Part shown: piece by piece, positions 1-6,410 of the stretch
How the letters are laid out: the number at the start of each line of letters is the position of its first letter
How positions within the stretch are numbered: the first letter of the stretch is position 1
Origin: JAVRLS01 sp031961205
GTDB lineage: Archaea > Thermoplasmatota > Thermoplasmata > Thermoplasmatales > Thermoplasmataceae
NCBI GenBank assembly: GCA_031961205.1
Contig: JAVRLS010000028.1
Span: forward strand, 1 to 13,116
Direction: 5' to 3'
DNA: 13,116 bases
Notes under the pieces: model-generated
Database searches by the model: none
Told to the model about the DNA's origin: nothing
Seen by the model: the letters and a program-made list of their open reading frames with translations, nothing else
Position numbers and translations under genes: made by a program

Positions 1-64
1 TTAAGCCATACTCTGGAACGGGTGGAATTCATTTGAATATCCTTTATTCACTCAATATAAATCC

Positions 65-1312
65 GTGATCAAAAAATCAATAAATCCATTTGATATATCC
101 AGAGTTATGGGGCTTCTTTCCTCAAAAGATTTTATGTTCAATAACAGAACGCTATGGGGCGTAAGTATAGCGGCCTCAGTGCGTTCTATAGGATACGGAG
201 CCACATGGCCGTTTATGGCTGTATATTTTGATGAATATCTACACGTAAATTTGCTGATAGTCGGCATAATATTCACACTCAATGCCGCCCTTTCAATTGT
301 ATTCAGCCTTGCAAGCGGCTACATATCCGATGTTATGGGGCGGAAGCGGACACTTCTGGCTGGAACAGCAATTGGATTCATTCTCTATATCCTGCTTGCA
401 GCATTTATACATGCATCTATTTTCCTGATATCTTTCCTTTTTGTGATGACAGCTTTGTCGGGATCAATGGTCTATCCAGCAGCCAATTCTATAGTGTCAG
501 ATGCCACTTCCGGAGAGAACAGGAAAATGGGATATACCATTTACAGAATAATGGCAAATTTAGGATGGGCTATCGGCCCGCTGGTAAGTGCATTTATATT
601 TTCGTATGGTTTTTCATTCGTGTTTTTATTTGTGGCAATTGCAAACGTTTTTTCATTCGGCGTATCATACATATTCGTAAAGAAGAATGTTAAATACAGG
701 TCAACAAAAAATTCGTTCTTTGTAAGGGATAGCAACCTTTTTCTGTTCAGCATTCCGGTGCTCCTTATAATGATAGTAGCATCGCAGTTTTCAGTTACTC
801 TCCCGCTTTACGTCACTAAAATCCTCAAGATAATGGTAAGCAATCTAGGGTATTTTTATGCCGTCAACGGCACAGTAGTTGTTATAGGCCAGTATCCAAT
901 CTCCAAAATTATGTCCCGATATCCACAGATATACTCCATGGTATATGGATCCATATTCTACGTTTTTGGATACCTGCTGGTAACCTTCTCAAATTCTCTC
1001 TGGAAACTCATGGGTGATATGGTTGTCATAACAATAGGCGAGAACCTCACATCACCGAGCATCAGCACCATAGTATCCAGCATGGCGCCTGATACAATGA
1101 CCGGCCGTTATATGGGTTTCATAGGCATGATGAACCAGGTTGGAAGGACAGCCGGGCCATCAATAGGAACTGCCATCATGTACCTGCTGATAATAAAACC
1201 ATACCTTATATGGCCAGCAATAAACGTCTTCGGTATATCCGCAGCATTGCTCTTTTACCTGTTCAAGCATAACCTCACCTTAACTAAAAAACCGAACCCC
1301 GTTCCCAGATGA
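65..1312 (+). CDS. Major facilitator superfamily (MFS) transporter
   Basis: This is a polytopic inner-membrane transporter of 415 residues, the usual MFS length for 12 membrane helices. Long hydrophobic segments run from about residue 31 to the C-terminus. The clearest family mark is the MFS motif A in the loop between helices 2 and 3, GYISDVMGRKR at residues 85-95, with the expected Asp, Gly and Arg/Lys positions. The substrate cannot be read from the sequence; the general look is that of a drug- or metabolite-efflux MFS protein. The GTG at 65 is the only start codon in this frame after the stop at positions 2-4. An ATG at 107 (residue 15) is an alternative that would leave 401 residues and still keep every helix. 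There is no Shine-Dalgarno sequence. The gene converges on the cobD-like gene and its last 33 bases overlap that gene's 3' end. Confidence 0.9.
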   Translation: MIKKSINPFDISRVMGLLSSKDFMFNNRTLWGVSIAASVRSIGYGATWPFMAVYFDEYLHVNLLIVGIIFTLNAALSIVFSLASGYISDVMGRKRTLLAGTAIGFILYILLAAFIHASIFLISFLFVMTALSGSMVYPAANSIVSDATSGENRKMGYTIYRIMANLGWAIGPLVSAFIFSYGFSFVFLFVAIANVFSFGVSYIFVKKNVKYRSTKNSFFVRDSNLFLFSIPVLLIMIVASQFSVTLPLYVTKILKIMVSNLGYFYAVNGTVVVIGQYPISKIMSRYPQIYSMVYGSIFYVFGYLLVTFSNSLWKLMGDMVVITIGENLTSPSISTIVSSMAPDTMTGRYMGFIGMMNQVGRTAGPSIGTAIMYLLIIKPYLIWPAINVFGISAALLFYLFKHNLTLTKKPNPVPR

Positions 1313-2341
1313 TTGCATTAATCCGGATCCATCTTCACGGGTTTTCAGGAAATCAGCAATGGTGTGCAAAAGCAGTTCATTCTTTTTTCTTCTTTTTATG
1401 GAAACCCTTACAGCTCCTTCCCCGAGTTCTGGAAAATCATCAAGGACCCTGACCAGGATCCCCCTCTTAATGGCAAATTTTTCGAGATCTTCCGGATCCT
1501 CAATTGAAAACGAAACATAATTCGCTACGGGTTCTCCAATTATCTGAAGCCCCAGCTTCGAAAGCCTGTATATCATAAAATGGCGTTCCCTTTCTGTATT
1601 TTTGATGGCCTTATCCCTTACATTGACCATATCAATTCCTGATATGAAATCAAGTGCTGGCTGGCATACAGACCATGTCTCCATGAGGTTTTTAAAATTC
1701 GTTATATTTGCTTCGCTTGATATGAGGTATCCAAGCCTCAGTGAAGGCATGGCAAAGATCTTCGTAAGTGAACGGCCCAGCAGCACATTTGGATTTTCCA
1801 GTGCTATTTCTGCCAGTTTTTCAGAATACTCAGGGACAAAATCCCCGAATGCACTGTCTATGAAAATATAGGCATTTTTTTCAGCGGATACCCTGCAAAG
1901 TTCCTCTATAATTCCCGTATCTACGATCTCCCCTGTGGGGTTATTTGGTGTTACGATGAACATAGCATCGTACCTGTAATTCCTTACAATTCCAGTGTTT
2001 TTTTTCATAATATCAAGTTTCAGTGTTGAATATTCGATCTTCCGATCAATAGCTGCCTTCTCATATTCTGAAAATGCCGGCTTTATTATCAGTGGATGTC
2101 TTATGGAGTAGAAATCAAAGAATCTTGCTATGAAATAGTTCAATCCGGGGCCTATTACGATATTTCCGGCACCAACGCCTGCATAATCGGCTATTTTTTT
2201 CTCATATTTACCGTAGTATGTTTCCGGATATGACGCATACCTGCTCCGGATGCCAAACTCATTTATGTTTGAGCTGAAATCGATTATAGAATCAGGTGAA
2301 AGGCCTGCATTGTAAATATTTCCACCGTGCTTGACCATCAT
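1280..2341 (-). CDS. cobD: CobD-like PLP aminotransferase (threonine-phosphate decarboxylase / histidinol-phosphate aminotransferase family)
   Basis: This is a fold-type I PLP enzyme of 353 residues. The N-terminal HGGNIY (residues 5-10) followed by DFSSNIN (21-27) is typical of CobD, which decarboxylates L-threonine-O-3-phosphate to give the aminopropanol linker of cobalamin. HisC proteins usually lack this HGGN opening. Other family marks are TPNNPTG at 131-137, the cofactor Asp in FIDSAF near 162, the probable Schiff-base lysine K194 in SLTKIFAMPS, and the phosphate-binding Arg in LRLGY near 202. No other cobalamin gene is in the window, so the exact substrate is inferred from motifs; histidinol-phosphate or another amino acid remains possible. 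The last 11 codons lie opposite the end of the MFS gene, and the C-terminal tail after about residue 335 looks non-conserved and Gly/Ser-rich. ATG codons stand at 2341 and 2338. A TATA-like box 24 bases upstream favours a leaderless start. Confidence 0.8.
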   Translation of the reverse strand: MMVKHGGNIYNAGLSPDSIIDFSSNINEFGIRSRYASYPETYYGKYEKKIADYAGVGAGNIVIGPGLNYFIARFFDFYSIRHPLIIKPAFSEYEKAAIDRKIEYSTLKLDIMKKNTGIVRNYRYDAMFIVTPNNPTGEIVDTGIIEELCRVSAEKNAYIFIDSAFGDFVPEYSEKLAEIALENPNVLLGRSLTKIFAMPSLRLGYLISSEANITNFKNLMETWSVCQPALDFISGIDMVNVRDKAIKNTERERHFMIYRLSKLGLQIIGEPVANYVSFSIEDPEDLEKFAIKRGILVRVLDDFPELGEGAVRVSIKRRKKNELLLHTIADFLKTREDGSGLMQSSGNGVRFFS

Positions 2342-2360
2342 TCCGCTATGGCTTTCTCAA

Positions 2361-2370
2361 ATAATATTTG
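2361..2370 (-). promoter_or_regulatory. TATA-like box of the cobD-like gene
   Basis: On the minus strand the bases read CAAATATTAT, centred 24-25 bases before the ATG at 2341. No Shine-Dalgarno sequence is present, which fits a leaderless mRNA. A second, stronger TATA-like run (TATTTATAAG, 2415-2424) lies further upstream and could drive a longer transcript with a leader of about 50 nt. Confidence 0.4.
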
Positions 2371-2376
2371 ATCCAT

Positions 2377-2740
2377 GCAAAATATCTATATGGTAGCAAC
2401 GGGCCTTCATACTGCTTATAAATATTCTTCCAAAGAATGACAGATAAAAGATTAATTTTCTGCACAATATTGCACTGCTGTATTGCATTTTTGAGAAAAA
2501 CCGATCAACCATCAATTCCCATTGTAACGGCTATAGTAAAAAACTATCAACAGTTTGCCGGTAAAGAAAAATACCGGCATATCAGTTTCCTGTTGATAGG
2601 CCGTGGTATCGGCGTGATGTCCTAAGAAGTCCCTGATCCGTGGATATATACAGAAAATAACAGCAGAAAACACTCCATAACTCCATCATTACAAACACGG
2701 GCAGGATTATTGCAACCGGGATCCGGGTACCTTAAAGATT
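2377..2740. other. Gene-free region with hairpins and several TATA-like runs
   Basis: This stretch of more than 350 bases shows no convincing protein gene. It contains a near-symmetric TATA-like run (TTATAAATA, about 2416-2424), two copies of TATTGCA (2468-2474 and 2481-2487), a nested inverted repeat (2544-2599, listed separately), a small hairpin with stem GCCG/CGGC (2600-2613), and another TATA-like run, TATATATC on the minus strand around 2642-2649. The longest ORF here, 62 codons at 2437-2625, runs straight through the hairpins and has no recognisable features. Confidence 0.6.
2538..2599 (-). terminator. Nested hairpin followed by a T-run on the minus strand
   Basis: Two sets of inverted-repeat arms are nested. 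The outer arms are CTATCAACAG (2544-2553) and CTGTTGATAG (2590-2599), a perfect 10-bp stem. The inner arms are TGCCGGTA (2556-2563) and TACCGGCA (2572-2579), a perfect 8-bp stem with an 8-base loop. Read on the minus strand, the outer stem is followed immediately by six T residues (complement of A2538-A2543). This is a terminator-like layout, or the 3' end of a small structured RNA. The structure is directly visible; the function is inferred. No protein gene on the minus strand precedes it, so if it is a terminator it would end an unannotated RNA. Confidence 0.4.
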
Positions 2741-2755
2741 CGAAACATATATATT
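2741..2755 (+). promoter_or_regulatory. BRE/TATA promoter of the coiled-coil/DUF131 operon
   Basis: The purine-rich CGAAAC (2741-2746) looks like a TFB recognition element and is followed by ATATATATT (2747-2755), a good archaeal TATA box. Transcription would start near 2775-2780, giving a leader of about 20 nt. That agrees with the Shine-Dalgarno-like GAAGTG at 2788-2793, five bases before the ATG at 2799. This gene is therefore one of the few in the window that appears to have a leader. Confidence 0.55.
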
Positions 2756-2798
2756 CCTGCCGTAAATAAGGGATAGAATTCTGCAATGAAGTGTTAGC

Positions 2799-3686
2799 AT
2801 GACGGATCTTCTCCAGGAATTTGAAGAGAAACGAGAACTTTTAAGAAAGATGGTCGAAGAGAGCATTAAGAAAAGGGACGAAGCTGCACAGGAAAGTCGC
2901 AATAATGCACAGCAAAGAGACGAGCTCAACGCCAAAGTTCATGAGATGCGTGAACAGGTAAAGGACAAGATATCACAGAAAAATGCCCTTATAGAAGAAG
3001 TCCAGAAAATAAGGGCTGAAAAGGAAGAGCATTTCAAGAAGCTGTCTGAACTTCGCAAGGAGTACAGAAAAATAGCGGACGAATCGAACTTTACAAACAT
3101 AAGCCCGAAAGAAATCAAGAACAAGGAAAAAGAGATGCAGAAACTCATAACAAAGCAGCAAACCATGCAGCTCACCAAGACCGAAGAAGCTAAAATAGTT
3201 CAGGAAATAAAAAAATATTCAAACGAAATCAAAAAAATGAAAGAAGAGAGGACCAAGCAGCTTGGTGAAAATGAAAAAGTAAAAGCTCTTTTGTCGCAGA
3301 TTGATGAAGAAAAGGTTCTGGCAAGGGATTTCAAGAAGAAAGCTGAAGAAATATCGAATCAGATATCCGATATAAGCAATGATATAAACAAATCTCTGCA
3401 GGAACTTGATGAAGTAAGGAAGAAAGCGGATGAATTCCATGAACAGGCAATTCAGTTCGGGAAGGAATCTGAAAAGAATCACGAGGCATTCATACAGGCC
3501 AAAAATGATCTGAGAGACCTTGAAAAAGTGATAAATGGCCTGAAGACGAAAAAAAGAGTTTCGAAAAAGAAGGAGAAAGAGGACGAACTTCACAAGAAAG
3601 CATCTGTACTGTTTGAAAAATTCAAGAACGGGGAAGAACTCACTACTGATGATCTACTGATCCTTCAGAAAGCAGGCTTCCTGTGA
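2799..3686 (+). CDS. Archaeal coiled-coil protein, COG1340-like
   Basis: This is a soluble 295-residue protein, almost entirely charged alpha-helical coiled coil (residues about 3-270, dominated by Lys, Glu and Gln), with no membrane segment or enzymatic motif. Two parts look conserved in the archaeal COG1340 family. One is the helical turn around residues 97-145, where TMQLTKTEEAKIVQEIK interrupts the heptads. The other is the C-terminal cap LFEKFKNGEELTTDDLLILQ (271-290), followed by KAGFL. Family members are uncharacterised; some database entries call them phosphoserine phosphatase-like, but no haloacid-dehalogenase motif is present here, so I do not use that name. A structural or chromosome/ribosome-associated role is speculation. 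The ATG has a Shine-Dalgarno-like GAAGTG five bases upstream and a TATA box about 48 bases upstream. The stop is one base before the DUF131 gene, so the two are probably co-transcribed and translationally coupled. Confidence 0.85.
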   Translation: MTDLLQEFEEKRELLRKMVEESIKKRDEAAQESRNNAQQRDELNAKVHEMREQVKDKISQKNALIEEVQKIRAEKEEHFKKLSELRKEYRKIADESNFTNISPKEIKNKEKEMQKLITKQQTMQLTKTEEAKIVQEIKKYSNEIKKMKEERTKQLGENEKVKALLSQIDEEKVLARDFKKKAEEISNQISDISNDINKSLQELDEVRKKADEFHEQAIQFGKESEKNHEAFIQAKNDLRDLEKVINGLKTKKRVSKKKEKEDELHKKASVLFEKFKNGEELTTDDLLILQKAGFL

Positions 3687-3687
3687 A

Positions 3688-4101
3688 ATGAATTTATTCA
3701 GGATCGGGTACTTGCTGATAATAATCGGTACAGTATCCCTGATAGTACTTTCGATATACGGGCTCGCCCATTTTGCTCTCTTTATAATTTTTCCTGTTAT
3801 TTATGGAAGCGGTCTCTCGGCAATACCATTCGCATTGATATTCTTTGGAATACTTGTTATCTTTATTGCGCCCCTGTACAGGATTTATCGGCCCGCAGGC
3901 GCCGAGCGTATGGATACGGGGAATTACGGGCCCGGGAAAGCCGGTAGCGAAGAAAATGATAAAAAGAGGAAAAGTTCTTTCGGAGGCTTCTTAATGATAG
4001 GCCCGGTGCCGATCATATTTGGCAATGATAAAAAATTAGTTTATATATCAATTATAATAGCCATCCTAATACTGCTGATTTTCCTCCTCCGTTATCTCTG
4101 A
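3688..4101 (+). CDS. DUF131 (TIGR00304) archaeal membrane protein
   Basis: This is a small membrane protein of 137 residues. Hydrophobic segments lie at about residues 5-25, 28-62 (probably two short helices or one hairpin) and 117-135. A soluble, charged Gly/Lys-rich loop (about 63-97) separates them. The family signature is FGGFLMIGPVPIIFGNDKK at 98-116, the glycine-rich IGPxPIIFG block of DUF131. The function is unknown in all archaea; the conserved block sits next to the last helix. The ATG starts one base after the stop of the coiled-coil gene, with no independent promoter visible, so it is the second gene of that operon. The last 36 bases overlap the 3' end of the convergent nucleotidyltransferase gene; the hydrophobic end ILILLIFLLRYL is encoded opposite that protein's acidic tail. 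Confidence 0.85.
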   Translation: MNLFRIGYLLIIIGTVSLIVLSIYGLAHFALFIIFPVIYGSGLSAIPFALIFFGILVIFIAPLYRIYRPAGAERMDTGNYGPGKAGSEENDKKRKSSFGGFLMIGPVPIIFGNDKKLVYISIIIAILILLIFLLRYL

Positions 4102-5160
4102 CGAAAGGGCCACGTCAAATATTCTGGACCCGTTCTGTAGATTAAGCCTCTGCGAAAGAACGCTGTTATAAATTTCGCATTTTTCCCCTATCGATGTGTT
4201 CTGCATTATCACAGATCCCTCTATTTTTGACGATTTATTTATTTTCGATGATGACATAAGCACAGAATCTGATATTTCAACGGAATCGCTGATGGAAACA
4301 TTATCGTATATCACGGAACGATCTATCTTCACGTTCTCTCCTATCTTCACGTTTTCCCCTATATAAACAGGTGATTCCATAACGGTGTCTTCGGGTACAT
4401 TGGATTTTATTATGAAATTGCCTTCCTTTTGTTTACCGAAAGGCTTCCCGTATTTTTCGGTCATTATCTGGTTTGCCTTTATCAGGTCCTTTGGCCTTCC
4501 GGCATCAAGCCATGTCCCCCCTATGATGTATCCGTTTATGACAACTCCTTCGTTCATGAGCTTCGGGAACAGGTCCTTTGCGAAATCATATACCTTTCCA
4601 CGCGGGATATAATCAAGTATCTCCGGCTCAATAACGTATATCCCTGCGTTGATTGTATTGGAGAAAGTTTCGTTCTTTGAAGGCTTTTCAAGGAACCTTA
4701 CTATCCTGTTCGCATCATCCATTTCTGCAATACCGAACTGTGCCGGATCATCAACACGGGTAAGGGCTATTGTTATAAGGCTCCCGAGTTTTCTGTGTTC
4801 CTCAATCATCTTCCTCATATCAAAATCCATGAGTATGTCGCCGCTCCCAACGATGAAGGTATCGTTCAGGAATTTTTCCGCCAGCTTTACGCTTCCAGCT
4901 GTCCCGGCGGCGTCCTTTTCGACGGAAAAGAGAACGTTCTGATCGTAATTTTTATTTTCAAGAACTCCTTTTATCAGGGATTCAAATTTATAACCGGTTG
5001 TGATTATAATATCTTTTACATTAGCCCTGTAAAATGAATCAAGGGTATACGCTATAACCGGCTTTCCAGCAACAGGAACTAGCGGTTTCGGAATGGAATA
5101 CGTTATCGGCCTCAGCCGTGTTCCCTTTCCTCCGGCCATTATAATTGCCTTTTCTGACAT
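4066..5160 (-). CDS. Sugar-phosphate nucleotidyltransferase with left-handed beta-helix domain (COG1208 type)
   Basis: This cytoplasmic enzyme of 364 residues joins a sugar 1-phosphate to an NTP, giving the nucleotide sugar and pyrophosphate. The N-terminal Rossmann-like domain carries the signature GGKGTRLRP (10-18), the conserved Lys-Pro of IPKPLVPVAGKP (23-34), GTAGS (86-90), the metal-binding Asp in GSGDIL (105-110), EKP (158-160) and GTWLDAGRP (215-223). From about residue 255 the sequence turns into imperfect hexapeptide repeats (YIGENV, KIGENV, KIDRSV, SISDSV and so on), a left-handed beta-helix. This architecture is shared by mannose-1-phosphate guanylyl- and glucose-1-phosphate thymidylyl/uridylyl-transferases, so the sugar and base cannot be fixed. 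A TTG at 5199 would add 13 residues, but the ATG at 5160 starts exactly at the domain and has a TATA box at the leaderless distance. It lies downstream of purM on the same strand. Its end overlaps the DUF131 gene. Confidence 0.88.
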   Translation of the reverse strand: MSEKAIIMAGGKGTRLRPITYSIPKPLVPVAGKPVIAYTLDSFYRANVKDIIITTGYKFESLIKGVLENKNYDQNVLFSVEKDAAGTAGSVKLAEKFLNDTFIVGSGDILMDFDMRKMIEEHRKLGSLITIALTRVDDPAQFGIAEMDDANRIVRFLEKPSKNETFSNTINAGIYVIEPEILDYIPRGKVYDFAKDLFPKLMNEGVVINGYIIGGTWLDAGRPKDLIKANQIMTEKYGKPFGKQKEGNFIIKSNVPEDTVMESPVYIGENVKIGENVKIDRSVIYDNVSISDSVEISDSVLMSSSKINKSSKIEGSVIMQNTSIGEKCEIYNSVLSQRLNLQNGSRIFDVALSSEITEEENQQY

Positions 5161-5180
5161 GATTATAGTAACAAAGGGTG

Positions 5181-5190
5181 CAATATAGCT
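5181..5190 (-). promoter_or_regulatory. TATA-like box of the nucleotidyltransferase gene
   Basis: The minus strand reads AGCTATATTG, preceded by A-rich GGATAAA. It is centred 25 bases before the ATG at 5160, the spacing expected for a leaderless archaeal mRNA. This position supports the ATG over the upstream TTG at 5199. Confidence 0.45.
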
Positions 5191-5237
5191 TTTATCCAAT
5201 TCTATAAATTTTTCAATGATCCGGAATATGCATAAGG

Positions 5238-5262
5238 ATAATATTAAAATATTATATAAAAA
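5238..5262 (-). terminator. AT-rich palindrome and T-run after purM
   Basis: Immediately after the purM stop the minus strand has five T residues (complement of A5258-A5262). Beyond them lies an 8-bp inverted repeat, ATAATATT (5238-5245) and AATATTAT (5248-5255). Archaeal terminators are usually simple T-runs, so the T-run is the likely stop signal. The palindrome may be incidental in such AT-rich sequence. Confidence 0.35.
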
Positions 5263-5264
5263 TT

Positions 5265-6281
5265 TTAATAGTAACCGGAGAATTCAACATCATACTTCGG
5301 GATCGACACGCCAGTTCCATTTTCCACATGCCCTATTTCCTTGACTGGAATACGGTTGCGCATGATGTTGAGAAAATCAACGCGGTCACTCGCATCTATT
5401 ACCATGACAAATCCCGTGCCCATGTTGAATATCTCATACATCTGTGAATAGGTCAGATTTCCTAGCTTCATGATCTGGTTGAATACATTCTGCGGTTCAA
5501 CAGGATCGTCTATTACGTAGTGCAGATCTTTCATGCGCCCTATGTTCTTGAAGCCGCCGCCAGTTATATTGGCCATTCCCTTTATATTTATTATGCTCAT
5601 TATATCCAGCACTTCCCTGACATATATTCTTGTCGGCTCAAGCAGTATTTCAGATGTTTTTTTACTTTCCCCCGGAAACTTGTCTGCCATTCCTATTTCA
5701 TTCTCCTTCAGTATTTTCCTGATCGTAGTGTATCCATTGGAATGAATGCCGCTGCTTCCGAGGCTGAATACTATGTCACCGTCCCTAATCTTCTCTCCGT
5801 CCACTATCTGGCTCTTCTGTACTATGCCCAGGACTGCGGCGGATACATCTATATGATTCACGATGTCAGGGACAACTGCCGTCTCACCCCCAACTATCGA
5901 TATATTTGCTATCTGCGCACCCACGTTGAACCCTATTCCCAGTTGCCTTGCTATATCATCATCAAGATCTTTCATGGCCAGATAATCGACAATTGCAATT
6001 GGCTCAGATCCAACGGTTATGGCATCGTTCACATTCATTGCAATGCAGTCTATCCCTATGGTGTCAAATCTATTGGCCTCCTCAGCGATCATTGTCTTTG
6101 TTCCAACGCCATCATTATTAAAGCTTATGGCAAAGTTGCCCAGATCGATCAGAGATGTGAATCCTCCGAAGAAACCTATATTTTTGAAGTCGTCACGTTT
6201 GAACTTGATCTGCCTTAAGAAAGTGCTTACGAACTCCCCCTGCATTTTTCTGTTTATAATACCATCCTTGACTTCACGCAT
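5265..6281 (-). CDS. purM: Phosphoribosylformylglycinamidine cyclo-ligase (AIR synthetase)
   Basis: PurM closes the imidazole ring of purines: it converts FGAM plus ATP to aminoimidazole ribonucleotide in the cytosol. The protein is 338 residues, normal for the family. The expected motifs appear in order: DGVGTK at 57-62, CIAMNVND near 79-86, GGETA at 131-135, SSGIHSNGYT at 176-185, the glycine-rich ITGGGFKNIGR in the C-terminal half, and FNMGTGFVMV near the end. The C-terminal part is slightly divergent (TGGGFKNIGR where many relatives have TGGGL.EN.PR), but nothing essential is missing. No other purine gene is beside it. It is divergent from glyA, which supplies the one-carbon units used elsewhere in the purine pathway, and the 129-bp gap may carry shared regulation. 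The ATG at 6281 lies 25 bases downstream of a TATA-like box, without a Shine-Dalgarno sequence. Confidence 0.95.
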   Translation of the reverse strand: MREVKDGIINRKMQGEFVSTFLRQIKFKRDDFKNIGFFGGFTSLIDLGNFAISFNNDGVGTKTMIAEEANRFDTIGIDCIAMNVNDAITVGSEPIAIVDYLAMKDLDDDIARQLGIGFNVGAQIANISIVGGETAVVPDIVNHIDVSAAVLGIVQKSQIVDGEKIRDGDIVFSLGSSGIHSNGYTTIRKILKENEIGMADKFPGESKKTSEILLEPTRIYVREVLDIMSIINIKGMANITGGGFKNIGRMKDLHYVIDDPVEPQNVFNQIMKLGNLTYSQMYEIFNMGTGFVMVIDASDRVDFLNIMRNRIPVKEIGHVENGTGVSIPKYDVEFSGYY

Positions 6282-6300
6282 ATAAAGGATATAGCATCAT

Positions 6301-6310
6301 TAAATAATTT
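6301..6310 (-). promoter_or_regulatory. TATA-like box of purM
   Basis: The minus strand reads AAATTATTTA, centred 24-25 bases before the purM ATG, consistent with a leaderless transcript. Confidence 0.4.
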
Positions 6311-6323
6311 AGTTTTGATTTTG

Positions 6324-6336
6324 AATTCCAGGAATT
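6324..6336. promoter_or_regulatory. Inverted repeat between purM and glyA, candidate operator
   Basis: AATTCC (6324-6329) and GGAATT (6331-6336) are perfect inverted arms around a single central A. The flanks continue the symmetry with a short slip (ATTTTG on the left, TGAAAAT on the right). It lies between the two divergent TATA boxes and close to that of purM. A dimeric repressor or activator site is a reasonable guess, but a chance palindrome in AT-rich DNA is not excluded. Confidence 0.3.
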
Positions 6337-6382
6337 TGAAAATAGTCGTTATTATTTTATAAATACATAGAATCAAGGCACG

Positions 6383-6390
6383 TTTTTATA
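6383..6390 (+). promoter_or_regulatory. TATA box of glyA
   Basis: TTTTTATA is centred 24-25 bases before the glyA ATG at 6411, giving a leaderless mRNA. A second good box, TTTTATAAATA around 6355-6365, lies upstream and could give an alternative transcript with a short leader. Confidence 0.5.
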
Positions 6391-6410
6391 AGCAAAACCG
6401 ATATCATGCC

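Noticed and set aside
1..68. Possible 3' end of an upstream gene running into the MFS gene
   Set aside because: Two frames are open from the window edge: one stops at 36, the other at 68 in a GTGA overlap with the MFS start. Neither short peptide is recognisable, so I cannot choose one or call a gene.
2437..2625. A 62-codon plus-strand ORF in the gap before the coiled-coil gene
   Set aside because: It runs through both hairpins, its TATA-like run is too close (about 17 bases) for a leaderless start, there is no ribosome site, and the peptide has no recognisable domain.
2614..2636. C/D-box guide RNA-like pair: GTGATGT, 12 bases, CTGA
   Set aside because: The first box deviates from RTGATGA and no second pair of boxes follows at the expected distance, so a full C/D guide RNA is not supported.
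2799..3686. Phosphoserine phosphatase name for the coiled-coil protein
   Set aside because: Some similar proteins carry that label, but this one has no haloacid-dehalogenase motifs and is almost wholly coiled coil.
5161..5199. N-terminal extension of the nucleotidyltransferase from a TTG at 5199
   Set aside because: The 13 extra residues lie before the conserved domain start, and a TATA-like box sits at leaderless spacing from the ATG at 5160, inside the would-be extension.
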